Made by a program: the position numbers and the translations under genes. From contig NZ_NNBL01000010.1 of assembly GCF_002803065.1 (NCBI RefSeq), positions 124,001 to 188,000 of the forward strand: a stretch of DNA of 64,000 nt, given 5' to 3'. Origin of the DNA: Streptomyces sp. CB01635 (GTDB lineage Bacteria; Actinomycetota; Actinomycetes; Streptomycetales; Streptomycetaceae). Below, piece after piece: positions 32,977 to 42,097 of the stretch (the stretch's first letter is position 1; each line of letters begins with the position of its first letter). The notes below the pieces were generated by a model. The model did not search any database and was not told the origin of the DNA. It was given only the letters and a program-made list of their open reading frames with translations.

Positions 32977-34263
32977 ATGGCTGCGCAGACTGTCGCCACC
33001 ACCACTTCCGTTGATCTCGGACCCGCCTCGGCGCTTTCCTGCCGCGAGTGCGGCACCAGCTTCCCGCTCGGACCGATCTTCGCCTGTGCCGAGTGTTTCG
33101 GGCCGCTCGAAGTCTCCTACGACCTGCCGACGGGCGACCCCGAGTCGCTGCGCAAGGAGATCGAGGCCGGACCCGCCAACATCTGGCGCTACGCCCCTCT
33201 CCTGCCCGTCCCGGCCGACGTCGCCGAGAAGCCCAACCTGAACCCCGGCTGGACCAAGCTCGTCAAGGCCGACAACCTCGCCCGTGAACTCGGCGTCGAG
33301 CAGGGCAAGTTGTTCGTCAAGGACGACTCCGGCAACCCCACGCACTCCTTCAAGGACCGCGTCGTCGCCCAGGCCATCGAGGCCGCCCGCGCCTTCGGCT
33401 TCACCACCCTGTCCTGCTCCTCCACCGGCAACCTCGCCGGCGCCGTCGGCGCCGCCGCGGCCCGCGCCGGCTTCCGCTCCTGCGTGTTCATCCCGCACGA
33501 CCTGGAGCAGGGCAAGGTCGTCATGGCCGCGGTCTACGGCGGCGAACTCGTCGGCATCGAGGGCAACTACGACGACGTCAACCGCTTCTGCTCCGAGCTC
33601 ATCGGCGACCCGCTCGGCGAGGGCTGGGGCTTCGTCAACGTCAACCTGCGCCCGTACTACGGCGAGGGTTCCAAGACCCTGGCGTACGAGATCTGCGAGC
33701 AGCTCGGCTGGCGGCTCCCGGACCAGCTGGTCATCCCGATCGCGTCCGGCTCCCAGTTCACGAAGATCGACAAGGGCCTCCAGGAGCTGATCAAGCTCGG
33801 CCTCGTCGAGGACAAGCCGTACAAGCTCTTCGGCGCCCAGGCCGAGGGCTGCTCGCCGGTCTCCGTCGCCTACAAGGGTGGCCACGACGTCGTGCGGCCC
33901 CAGAAGCCGAACACGATCGCCAAGTCGCTCGCCATCGGCAACCCGGCCGACGGCCCGTACGTCCTCGACATCGCCCGCCGCACCGGCGGCGCCGTGGAGG
34001 ACGTCAACGACGAGCAGGTCGTCGAGGCGATCAAGCTCCTCGCGCAGACCGAGGGCATCTTCGCGGAGACCGCGGGCGGTGTGACGGTCGGCGTGACGAA
34101 GAAGCTGATCGAGGCCGGCCTGATCGACCCGGCGCTCACCACCGTCGTCCTCAACACCGGCGACGGCCTCAAGACCCTCGACGCGGTCGCCGAGACGTCC
34201 CAGGCGACCGCCACCATCCGCCCGAGCCTGGACGCGTTCCGCGACGCGGGCCTCGCCCACTGA
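32977..34263 (+). CDS. thrC: Threonine synthase-family PLP enzyme (annotated thrC; likely MetM-type homocysteine synthase)
   Basis: Encodes 428 residues. An N-terminal zinc-ribbon-like segment has CREC and CAEC pairs (about residues 22-46). The fold-type II PLP domain has the lysine in PTHSFKDRVVAQAIE (about 125), SSTGNLAGAVGAAAARAG and a C-terminal NTGDGLKTLDAV. By similarity it is a threonine synthase, but three things argue otherwise: a SAM riboswitch controls it, a sulfur-carrier gene follows in the same unit, and Streptomyces normally has another thrC with hom and thrB. Published work I recall (Hasebe and colleagues, 2021) describes MetM/MetO making homocysteine from O-phosphohomoserine. 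The reassignment is inference. Confidence 0.85.
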   Translation: MAAQTVATTTSVDLGPASALSCRECGTSFPLGPIFACAECFGPLEVSYDLPTGDPESLRKEIEAGPANIWRYAPLLPVPADVAEKPNLNPGWTKLVKADNLARELGVEQGKLFVKDDSGNPTHSFKDRVVAQAIEAARAFGFTTLSCSSTGNLAGAVGAAAARAGFRSCVFIPHDLEQGKVVMAAVYGGELVGIEGNYDDVNRFCSELIGDPLGEGWGFVNVNLRPYYGEGSKTLAYEICEQLGWRLPDQLVIPIASGSQFTKIDKGLQELIKLGLVEDKPYKLFGAQAEGCSPVSVAYKGGHDVVRPQKPNTIAKSLAIGNPADGPYVLDIARRTGGAVEDVNDEQVVEAIKLLAQTEGIFAETAGGVTVGVTKKLIEAGLIDPALTTVVLNTGDGLKTLDAVAETSQATATIRPSLDAFRDAGLAH

Positions 34264-34322
34264 AGACCCCGCGAAGACCCGCGAACCCTCGCGACACCCG
34301 CACGGAAAGGCTGCAGCCCGAC

Positions 34323-34598
34323 ATGAGCGTCAACGTCCGCATCCCCACCATCCTGCGCACCTACACCGGCGGCAAGGCCGAGGTCGCCGCCGAGGGCGCC
34401 ACCCTCTCCGAGGTCATCGCCGACCTGGAGAAGAACCACACGGGCATCGCGGCCCGCGTCCTGGACGACCAGGGCAAGCTGCGCCGCTTCGTCAACGTGT
34501 ACGTCAACGACGACGACGTGCGCTTCGAGCAGGGCCTCGAGACGGCGACGCCGGCAGGCGCGGGCGTCTCGATCATCCCGGCCGTCGCCGGAGGCTGA
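34323..34598 (+). CDS. CysO/MoaD/ThiS-family sulfur carrier protein (MetO candidate)
   Basis: Encodes 91 residues with a ubiquitin-like beta-grasp and C-terminal Gly-Gly (IIPAVAGG), the site of thiocarboxylate formation. It is very close to mycobacterial CysO: VRIPTILRTYTGGKAEV at the start and LRRFVNVYVNDDDVRFEQGL in the middle. It lies 59 bases after the threonine synthase-like gene and before a strong terminator, so both share the SAM riboswitch. It would deliver sulfur for amino-acid synthesis, here probably homocysteine; no JAMM protease gene is adjacent. Confidence 0.85.
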   Translation: MSVNVRIPTILRTYTGGKAEVAAEGATLSEVIADLEKNHTGIAARVLDDQGKLRRFVNVYVNDDDVRFEQGLETATPAGAGVSIIPAVAGG

Positions 34599-34633
34599 TC
34601 GCCCGGCCTGACGAGGCCACACAGAGTTATCTG

Positions 34634-34670
34634 AATTGCCCCCTCCGCGAGAGAAGCGGAGGGGGCAATT
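34634..34670. terminator. Strong terminator after the thrC-like/sulfur-carrier unit
   Basis: Perfect 15-bp stem (AATTGCCCCCTCCGC with its complement) and a 7-base loop; A/T at the base on both sides makes it effectively bidirectional. Confidence 0.85.
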
Positions 34671-35023
34671 CCACAGGGTTGAGCGCGGTAGAGTTGGGAA
34701 GCGAGCTTCGCGCTTGTGCCGAGCGCATATATGAAGTCGGCCGCCGTCCGACAAGAAGCAGCCAAAGTGCCCCACCCTTATCGGGTGTTCGTGGCATTTG
34801 TCGGGCCCGAGTTGCCCCGGAATCCAATCAATCTGCCGCTTATTACCGCTCTGCCGTGCCCAGAATTCTCGTCCGATTGACCTGTTGCAGACGGCAGTTG
34901 GGCAGATACATTCAGCCGCGGTCGACGCGTTCCGGCGCACACCTCCAACCAATGGGGCGTGAGGTCTGACCCGGGTCCGCGAAGTGCGGGCCTGTGCAAG
35001 GGCCAGTAATAGGGGAGTTAGTC
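34671..35023 (+). promoter_or_regulatory. Promoter region and long leader of the cold-shock gene
   Basis: No gene is supported. A possible promoter is TTGCAG at 34885-34890 and TACATT at 34907-34912 (16-base spacer), which would give a leader of about 105 bases. Long leaders are usual for CspA-type mRNAs and may carry temperature-responsive structure. The rest of the gap shows nothing recognisable. Confidence 0.35.
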
Positions 35024-35227
35024 ATGGCTCAGGGCACCGTCAAGTGGTTCAACGCGGAGAAGGGGTACGGCTTCATCGCGGTCGACGGTGGTGCGGATGT
35101 ATTCGTCCACTACAGCGCCATCCAGATGGACGGATACCGCACCCTTGAAGAGGGTCAGCGAGTCGAATTCGAGATCTCGCAGGGCCAGAAGGGTCCGCAG
35201 GCGGACATGGTCAAGCTCGCCGTCTGA
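35024..35227 (+). CDS. CspA-family cold-shock protein
   Basis: Encodes 67 residues, one OB-fold domain. RNP1 is KGYGFIAV and RNP2 is VFVHYSAI. Begins MAQGTVKWFNAEKGYGF behind GGGGAG. An RNA chaperone of the SC 7.0/ScoF type, in the same position before groEL2 as SCO4295 in S. coelicolor as I recall. The VHYSAIQMDGYRTLEEGQRVEF segment is standard for the family. Confidence 0.92.
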   Translation: MAQGTVKWFNAEKGYGFIAVDGGADVFVHYSAIQMDGYRTLEEGQRVEFEISQGQKGPQADMVKLAV

Positions 35228-35260
35228 TCTCGGCGCGATCGGCCACCGACACACTCACGC

Positions 35261-35298
35261 CGAGAGGCCCGTATCCCGCGAGGGGTGCGGGCCTCTCG
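35261..35298 (+). terminator. Terminator after the cold-shock gene
   Basis: CGAGAGGCCCG pairs with CGGGCCTCTCG (11 bp), with further inner pairing of CCC and GGG. Confidence 0.7.
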
Positions 35299-35356
35299 TG
35301 CGTGTGCGGGCGGCCCGCGCGCGCCGCCCGCGGCGACCGCGCGTCTGCCGGAGGCG

Positions 35357-35383
35357 CTTGCACTCTCCTAGGTCGAGTGCTAA
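35357..35383 (+). promoter_or_regulatory. CIRCE element 1 (HrcA operator) of groEL2
   Basis: CTTGCACTC-N9-GAGTGCTAA, against consensus TTAGCACTC-N9-GAGTGCTAA; the right arm is perfect. It overlaps the whole predicted promoter. Confidence 0.8.
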
Positions 35384-35386
35384 TCA
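35358..35386 (+). promoter_or_regulatory. groEL2 promoter
   Basis: -35 TTGCAC (35358-35363) and -10 TAATCA (35381-35386) with a 17-base spacer. HrcA bound to CIRCE 1 would cover both hexamers. Transcription would start near 35393, inside CIRCE 2. Confidence 0.65.
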
Positions 35387-35391
35387 TTGCG

Positions 35392-35418
35392 TTAGCACTC
35401 TGAAGGTGAGAGTGACAG
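35392..35418 (+). promoter_or_regulatory. CIRCE element 2 of groEL2 (degenerate right arm)
   Basis: TTAGCACTC-N9-GAGTGACAG: perfect left arm and spacer length, right arm matching 5 of 9 exactly at its start. The two elements are offset by 35 bases. Confidence 0.65.
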
Positions 35419-35546
35419 AACTTGGATCGGGTCGGTGAGGCTCGCAGGCCGGGTGGGGCAAGGAACCACACGGCATGCAGGCCGTCCGTCGCGGGCACCA
35501 GCACGGTCCGTTTGCGTTTCCACCCCGTCCGGGAGGACCACTTCAC

Positions 35547-37172
<1,626 letters not shown>

Positions 37173-37196
37173 GCCTGACGGTTCAGCCTGTCCTTT

Positions 37197-37239
37197 CCGA
37201 GGGCGGCACTCCTCTTCACGAGGGGTGCCGCCCTCGGGC
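37197..37239 (+). terminator. Terminator after groEL2
   Basis: 18-bp stem with one G-T pair (CCGAGGGCGGCACTCCTC with its complement) and a 7-base loop. Confidence 0.8.
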
Positions 37240-37326
37240 GTTCCCCGGTCGGTTTTCCTTGTCCGCCCGGTGATCACGGGTTAAGGTCCCCGGGCATATG
37301 TCAGGGGATCGGGGCGGGTGGGGGAC

Positions 37327-38037
37327 ATGACCGACAGTGACGACGTGCCCAAGAAGGGCATGAACGCGTGGGGGCAGGCGATATCGGCCGTGGCGCTGGT
37401 GGCCGCGCTCGCCATCGGATTCTGGGCGATCGCGAAGACGGACGCCGAGAGCAGCGCCGAGCCGAAGCCGGCGACCTGCTCGGGCGGGGAGGCCGAGAAG
37501 GGCGCGAAGGCCGGTAAGGCGGCGGGGCAGGTCTCCGGCGCCCAACTGTGCGGAGTGCTCAACCGGCGGGACCTCGCCGAACTGCTCGGCACACCGACGG
37601 AGATCGCGAAGTCCGCGTCGGGCAGCGCGAGTTCGATCAAGACGGCCGGTGGACGCGAGATCTCCACGCCCTCGGCGCGGGTCGAGTTCGAGACGTACAC
37701 CGTGACGCTGGAGGGCACCTACGACGGCCATCCGGTCGCCGACACCGCCGGCCTCTTCGGGGACACGCAGAAGCGGCGGACGTTCCTGGGCCACCGGGCG
37801 GTCCTCTACTCGGACCGCACCATCAGCATCAGGTTCCGCCTCGACGGCAGCGATTCGAGCAGCGCTCCCGGGGTCCCGGCCCGTGTTCTGTCCGTGGCGC
37901 AGGACGCGAAGGACAAGGGTGGCTCCTTCGAGCTGTCGCTGTGGCGCTCGGACGGCGCGGTGCCGGACGACACGATGCTGTTCCAGGTCGCCGAGAAGGT
38001 GCTGCCGAGGATCCCGGGGTGGGCGGCCGCCAAGTGA
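37327..38037 (+). CDS. DUF6215 single-pass membrane protein
   Basis: Encodes 236 residues. A short cytosolic start (MTDSDDVPKKGMNAWG) is followed by a transmembrane helix (AISAVALVAALAIGFWAIA, about 17-35), a Lys/Ala/Glu linker, and an extracytoplasmic DUF6215 domain with LCGVLNRRDLAELLGTPTE and a paired-cysteine region (Cys near 51 and 75). Common in Streptomyces with no assigned function. ATG 37327 was preferred over the in-frame GTG at 37318. Confidence 0.75.
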   Translation: MTDSDDVPKKGMNAWGQAISAVALVAALAIGFWAIAKTDAESSAEPKPATCSGGEAEKGAKAGKAAGQVSGAQLCGVLNRRDLAELLGTPTEIAKSASGSASSIKTAGGREISTPSARVEFETYTVTLEGTYDGHPVADTAGLFGDTQKRRTFLGHRAVLYSDRTISIRFRLDGSDSSSAPGVPARVLSVAQDAKDKGGSFELSLWRSDGAVPDDTMLFQVAEKVLPRIPGWAAAK

Positions 38038-38128
38038 CGGCCCGCGCACGGTGAGCTTCGTTCGGTCGGTGCAGGTCGGCGTGTGCGTGCCGGGCCCCGC
38101 GACCGGGACACGATCCGCCTGACAGGCC

Positions 38129-38413
38129 CTAGAAGTGCGGGACCGGCGATTCCTGGTAGCTGGTCCAGGCTTCGCGGCCGGCCTGGACCGCGCTCTGCGC
38201 CTGGTGGAGGGTCCGGGAGGCCATCTCGCCGGGTGGCACCTCCCAGCTGCTGGTCCAGGTACGGCCCGCGCGGACCAGTTCGAACACGAGCAGGCCGACA
38301 CCGGCCGCTCCGATCAGCATCCCGGCGCCGGTCAGCACGGCGCCGGTGGTCAGCCGCCCCTGATCGGGACGGAACTCGGTCCAGGAGATCTTCGAGAACG
38401 TGCTCTCAGCCAT
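38129..38413 (-). CDS. Small hypothetical membrane protein
   Basis: Encodes 94 residues. One hydrophobic helix (TTGAVLTGAGMLIGAAGVGLLVFELV, about 22-47) lies between a polar N-terminus (FSKISWTEFRPDQGR) and an amphipathic C-terminus rich in Gln and Ser. Not recognised. It follows the lipoprotein gene on the same strand with 59 bases between, so cotranscription is possible. Confidence 0.6.
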   Translation of the reverse strand: MAESTFSKISWTEFRPDQGRLTTGAVLTGAGMLIGAAGVGLLVFELVRAGRTWTSSWEVPPGEMASRTLHQAQSAVQAGREAWTSYQESPVPHF

Positions 38414-38472
38414 GAATTCAGGATGCGGGACGGCGGGACGGGTCGCATGCGGAGAGAGTGTCCGCAGGGCGA

Positions 38473-39285
38473 TCAGCCCAGCATGGGGCCGTCGAACTCG
38501 GGCACGGGGGAGGTCTGCCCGGCATCGGGAACCGCCACCCGGACCGGCTTGCCGTGCTGCGACAGCGACAGCGTGACGGTCATGCGGACCCCGCCCAGGT
38601 TCAGGTCCGTCCGGGCGCGGACGATGCGGCCCTTGCCGTCGATCCAGGCGTCGGCGAACACCGGCAGGTCGCTGCCCAGGTAGTCCCTGGCCTCGTCGGC
38701 CTTGTCGCGGATCTTGGAGGTCGTGCGCAGGGTCAGGGTGGAGTGCCCGAGGGTGCCGCGGTAGTGCGTGGCGGGGACCTTGTCGAGGTTCTCGGTGCCG
38801 CTCTCGGTGACCTGACGCATCGCGGAGATCTGCTCGAGGACGTACTCGGGGTCGTTGAGCGGGGCGCGCAGCATGGCGTGCGCCTTCGCCGCCGAGCGGG
38901 AGGTCGAGCCCCAGCCGTCCATGGCGAGGTCGCCGGTGCCGCGTACGTAGACCGTGTCGTCGGCGAAGACCTCGTCGATCCTGCCCGTGGGGCCCCCGGG
39001 CATCCGAACCGAGAGTGCGCCGCGGTCGGCGTCCAGGTCGAAGCCGCCGGTGATGTCGATCCGGTAGGTCTGGCCCTGGCCGTCGGAGATCTCGACGTTC
39101 TGCCGGGTGTGCGCGGAGGTGGCACGGGTGGCCTTGACCGCGGCGCGCACGGCGTCGGCCGGGGCGGCCTTCGCGGCCGTGCTCTTCGCGGCGGAGCCGT
39201 CCCCGGCGTCGTCGTGCGCGCCGCAGCCCGCGCACAGGGCGGCGGCGGTCACGAGGGCAGCGGTGAAGGGCAAGGGGGCGCGCAT
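38473..39285 (-). CDS. LppX/LprAFG-like lipoprotein
   Basis: Encodes 270 residues. The signal peptide ends with lipobox LCAGC (Cys about 21). The mature half-barrel resembles mycobacterial LppX/LprG-type proteins: TSAHTRQNVEISDGQGQTYRIDI, VYVRGTGDLAMDGWGS and IDGKGRIVRARTDLNLGGVRMTVTLSL. Such proteins bind or move lipids or lipoglycans across the envelope; some Streptomyces homologues have no known role. The ATG at 39285 has GGAG six bases upstream; open frame further upstream is non-coding. Confidence 0.7.
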   Translation of the reverse strand: MRAPLPFTAALVTAAALCAGCGAHDDAGDGSAAKSTAAKAAPADAVRAAVKATRATSAHTRQNVEISDGQGQTYRIDITGGFDLDADRGALSVRMPGGPTGRIDEVFADDTVYVRGTGDLAMDGWGSTSRSAAKAHAMLRAPLNDPEYVLEQISAMRQVTESGTENLDKVPATHYRGTLGHSTLTLRTTSKIRDKADEARDYLGSDLPVFADAWIDGKGRIVRARTDLNLGGVRMTVTLSLSQHGKPVRVAVPDAGQTSPVPEFDGPMLG

Positions 39286-39426
39286 GGATGCTCCGGCGTC
39301 GGTGTGCGGCCGAAGTATGTGTGCGGCCTGTGAAGGTGATTGCGGCTTGAACGATATCGCGGGGCATCGGGGCTCGCGGACGGTGCTCCGGGGTGACCTG
39401 ACGCGGTGCCGTTCGTTGCGCCGGGC

Positions 39427-39699
39427 ATGACGATGAACATGCCCGTGCGGGCTCTGGTGACAGGGGTGTTGGCGGCTTCGGCGGTGGCGGGGGTTTTCGC
39501 CCCGGGCGCGTACGCCGCCGATCCGGAGCCGCCGCACCAGACGGTGATCATGTCGAACGAGGAGGCGGAGGCGGCCGGCCTGGTGTCGCCCGGGTTCGCA
39601 CCGGCCCCGTGCTACGAGCCCGGGCTCTACTACTTCGGGAGCCCTGCGCCGTCGGCACCGTCCGGATACGCACCCGGCTTGTGCGGCCTGCGGTTCTGA
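39427..39699 (+). CDS. Small secreted protein of unknown function
   Basis: Encodes 90 residues starting MTMNMPVRALVTGVLAASAV, with a clear signal peptide and cleavage after AYA (about 30). The mature part is about 60 residues, Pro/Tyr/Gly-rich, with two cysteines (APCYEPG and GLCGLRF) that could form a disulfide. Not recognised. An in-frame ATG two codons later is another possible start. It is divergent from the lipoprotein gene. Confidence 0.55.
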   Translation: MTMNMPVRALVTGVLAASAVAGVFAPGAYAADPEPPHQTVIMSNEEAEAAGLVSPGFAPAPCYEPGLYYFGSPAPSAPSGYAPGLCGLRF

Positions 39700-39862
39700 C
39701 CCGCCCGTCGCGGGCGGGGTGTCAGCGGGCCGAGTCGCTTCCCGAAAGTGTCAGGCTTCGCCAACTCGCAGGGAGGGAGGGTGGGTTGAAACCCACCTCC
39801 CCATCCTTGAAAGCAGGGCTCGGGGCTCGGGGCTCGGGGCTGAGGCTCCGGGCGGGGTCCGG

Positions 39863-40072
39863 TCAGTGTCGGCGCAGGTCGTCGATGAACGCGGTCCAGG
39901 CCTCCGCCCGGAGCACGAGCTTCGGGCCGTCGGGGCTCTTGGAGTCGCGGACGGGGACGAGGCCGGGGTGGTCGTGGGTGACTTCGAGGCAGTCGCCGCC
40001 CTGGCCGCCGCTGTACGAGGACTTGTGCCAGGTGGCCGAGGTGAGGTCAGGCTCGGGGTGCGTGATCTTCAT
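39863..40072 (-). CDS. DUF397 protein
   Basis: Encodes 69 residues with the DUF397 core: WHKSSYSGGQGGDCLEV, then VRDSKSPDGPKLVL and AWTAFIDDLR. Such proteins are nearly always encoded just downstream of an XRE/DUF5753 regulator, as here (26-base overlap). Some pairs behave like toxin-antitoxin or developmental switches (for example BldB-related and Scr1/Scr2-type systems); the exact role is unknown. Confidence 0.88.
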   Translation of the reverse strand: MKITHPEPDLTSATWHKSSYSGGQGGDCLEVTHDHPGLVPVRDSKSPDGPKLVLRAEAWTAFIDDLRRH

Positions 40073-40898
40073 GCGCGTAATCCTCCGCCACTGATTCGAT
40101 CAGGGCCAGTGATTGCCTCGGAGTGAGTGCATCGGCCCTGAGCAGATCGTAGGACAGCTGGTGGCGGGTGACTGTTGCCAGATCATCCGTCAACTGCCCC
40201 ATGCTGGGGGCCTCGACGAACGAGAGCGGCGGTGCGTCCCTGAAGTACATGAGCTTGAGCGGGCCGTCCAGGGCGGCATGCGCCCCCGCAGAGAACGACA
40301 CCACCTGAACAATCACCCGGCGCCTACGGATCAGCGCGGTGATGTGCCGCAGGGCCTCGGCCATCACCGCAGGTCCGCCGACTTCCCGTCGCAGGGCGGC
40401 CTCATCCAGAACAGCCCACAACAAGGGCTTTGTTGGATCGTCGAGGAGGCGGGTCCGTTCCATCCGGGCCGCCACCAGCTTGTCGATCGCCTCCTCCGGG
40501 GCCGTGGGCTGGTAGGCCAGGAAGACCGCGCGGGCGTAGGCCGGGGTCTGGAGCAGGCCAGGGATCAGCAGCGACTCGTACTGCCTGATCTCGATCGCGA
40601 TGGCCTCCGCCTCGGCCGCCTCCGCGAAGTGCTCGGGGTGCTTCGACTCGTTCGCCTTCACGCCGTGCCGGACGAAGAACCCCGCCGTCCCCAGCGCCCC
40701 GTCCAGCCGTTCCGCCATGTCCGGCAGGATCCTGCGCGTGCCCGCCTCCATCTGGCCGACGTACGACCCGCTCACGAACAGCAGCTCGCCCAGGGCCTGT
40801 TGGGTCAGGCCCGCCCGCTCTCTCGCGTGGCGGAGTTCCTCGCCGACCATGACGCGGCGGGAGGCGGGGTCGAGGTCCTTCGGTCCGGTCACGTGCAT
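40047..40898 (-). CDS. XRE-family regulator with DUF5753 domain
   Basis: Encodes 283 residues from the ATG at 40898. The N-terminal helix-turn-helix (about 17-68) contains GEELRHARERAGLTQQALGELLFVSGSYVGQMEAG. The C-terminal DUF5753 domain (about 95-275) has YESLLIPGLLQTPAYARAVF, RRRVIVQVVSFSAGAH and PLKLMYF. This fold is typical of the large Streptomyces family paired with DUF397 proteins. Probably controls its own operon. Divergent from a pair of small genes starting at 41008. Confidence 0.87.
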   Translation of the reverse strand: MHVTGPKDLDPASRRVMVGEELRHARERAGLTQQALGELLFVSGSYVGQMEAGTRRILPDMAERLDGALGTAGFFVRHGVKANESKHPEHFAEAAEAEAIAIEIRQYESLLIPGLLQTPAYARAVFLAYQPTAPEEAIDKLVAARMERTRLLDDPTKPLLWAVLDEAALRREVGGPAVMAEALRHITALIRRRRVIVQVVSFSAGAHAALDGPLKLMYFRDAPPLSFVEAPSMGQLTDDLATVTRHQLSYDLLRADALTPRQSLALIESVAEDYAHEDHAPRA

Positions 40899-41007
40899 CG
40901 ACTCCCAGAGCAACAAAGGGATTGTTGGGCCGGTGGCTCTGGAAAGAGTAGAGCCGATCCCGTCACGCTGGGTGGTGGAAGCGGAACTTGGCGTGAAGGA
41001 GCGGGCG

Positions 41008-41226
41008 ATGGTGGTGCGGGACGCGGAGCGGCTGCGGGTGGTCGAGGAGACCGTCGCGCAACTGCGGGCCGAACTGGGGGTGTTGGGCGTGCTGCTGCCG
41101 TCCCTGCGGGTCGACCCCGTGTCGGCGGCGGGGGAGGTCGGCTATCCGCTGGTGGACCTGGGATGCGTGAATCTGGATACGGCGATGCGGCTGGTCGCCG
41201 TACTGCATGACAGGCGCGGCGCGTGA
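41008..41226 (+). CDS. Small helical hypothetical protein
   Basis: Encodes 72 residues from an ATG with AAGGAG seven bases upstream. The first half is a coiled coil-like helix (AERLRVVEETVAQLRAELGVLG). The second half (GYPLVDLGCVNLDTAMRLVAVL) is hydrophobic but too polar for a membrane helix. Not recognised. It overlaps the next gene by 4 bases (GTGA) and lies next to the XRE/DUF397 pair. Confidence 0.6.
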   Translation: MVVRDAERLRVVEETVAQLRAELGVLGVLLPSLRVDPVSAAGEVGYPLVDLGCVNLDTAMRLVAVLHDRRGA

Positions 41227-41426
41227 ACATCGGCGCGTACGTGATCGACGTACGGGACGGACGCGTCGGGCAGGTCATGGGGCGCGAGGGCGGTTACGTA
41301 CAGTTGCGGCCGCCCGGCGGCGGGCGCGAGTGGGACTGTCCGCCGGAGGCGGTGGAGCCGGCGCCCGTCGCGGAGGAGCTGCGGGCGCGGGTGCGGGTGG
41401 TGAACCGGGAGGGGCGACTGCCCTGA
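41223..41426 (+). CDS. Small beta-rich hypothetical protein
   Basis: Encodes 67 residues from a GTG. The pattern GAYVIDVRDGRVGQVMGREGGYVQLRPPGGGREWDCPPEAVEP suggests a small SH3/PRC-like beta barrel, a shape often found in adaptor proteins; this is weak. Translationally coupled to the helical protein upstream. It ends one base before the convergent MarR stop. Confidence 0.6.
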   Translation: MNIGAYVIDVRDGRVGQVMGREGGYVQLRPPGGGREWDCPPEAVEPAPVAEELRARVRVVNREGRLP

Positions 41427-41936
41427 TCAGTTACGCGCCTCTTCGGGCGAGGGGATGAGGCTGTGCAGTGCCTCCTGCTGGGCGGCGCCGACGAACTGGG
41501 CGATGGCGTCGGTGACCGTGGCGGCGAGGGCGGCCGAGGCCTGTCGCAGGAGGGTGCGGGCCTTGTCGGTGAGGGCGACCTCGACGCCGCGCTTGTCGCC
41601 GCAGGCCGAGGCGCGGGTGACGAGTCCGGCCCGCTGGAGCAGGGCCACCTGGTAGGTGAGGCGGGTCTTGGGGCGGCCGAGCAGGTCGGCGATGCGGGTC
41701 ATGCGGACGCCGCCTTCCGTGGACTCGCCCTTCTCCTCCGCGAGCAGGCACAGGATGAGGAACTCGTCGTGGGAGACGCCGAGTTGCTCCTTGACGACGG
41801 AGCGCAGCCGCTGTTCCACGCCTCCCGTGGCCGCGAGCAGCAGCATCCACGCGCGCAGCTCGGGCGGCAGCAGGCCGGCGCCCGCGCTCGGACAGCCGGA
41901 CGGGCTCTCGTCGGGTTCTGCCGCGTCGTCGCTCAT
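41427..41936 (-). CDS. MarR-family transcriptional regulator
   Basis: Encodes 169 residues. The winged helix-turn-helix of MarR type (about 55-130) includes VSHDEFLILCLLAEEKG, RMTRIADLLGRPKTRLTYQVALLQRAGLV and the wing ACGDKRGVEVALTDKA. Divergent from a YceI gene across clear repeats, so it most likely represses itself and yceI. The inducer is not evident; a cysteine pair (CLL, ACGD) may or may not be redox-active. Confidence 0.88.
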   Translation of the reverse strand: MSDDAAEPDESPSGCPSAGAGLLPPELRAWMLLLAATGGVEQRLRSVVKEQLGVSHDEFLILCLLAEEKGESTEGGVRMTRIADLLGRPKTRLTYQVALLQRAGLVTRASACGDKRGVEVALTDKARTLLRQASAALAATVTDAIAQFVGAAQQEALHSLIPSPEEARN

Positions 41937-41948
41937 GGGGCCAGAGTT

Positions 41949-41989
41949 TACCGGTTGTCCAAATTTGCCCTACCGGTTGTGCAAATTTG
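41949..41989. promoter_or_regulatory. Two direct-repeat operators in the marR-yceI gap
   Basis: TACCGGTTGTSCAAATTTG occurs at 41949-41967 and 41971-41989 with one mismatch, 22 bases apart (about two helical turns). It lies just upstream of the MarR start. Confidence 0.65.
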
Positions 41990-42019
41990 GATCAGTGACT
42001 AACGTGAGGTGCGCGAGTG

Positions 42020-42033
42020 ATCCAAATTTGGAT
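42020..42033. promoter_or_regulatory. Palindromic MarR operator near yceI
   Basis: Perfect 14-base palindrome ATCCAAATTTGGAT, sharing CAAATTTG with the two repeats at 41949-41989. Downstream, CTCAGTGATC repeats at 42042, 42056 and (degenerate) 42072. Confidence 0.65.
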
Positions 42034-42097
42034 TACTGAAGCTCAGTGATCCGTGCTCAGTGATCAGCAGCCGAGTGATCAGCAACCGGGAGAAGTC

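Noticed and set aside
39815..39848. Tandem GGGGCTC copies near a DUF397 gene, at first glance a small repeat array
   Set aside because: Only three short copies with no spacers; not a CRISPR array and not long enough for a functional repeat.
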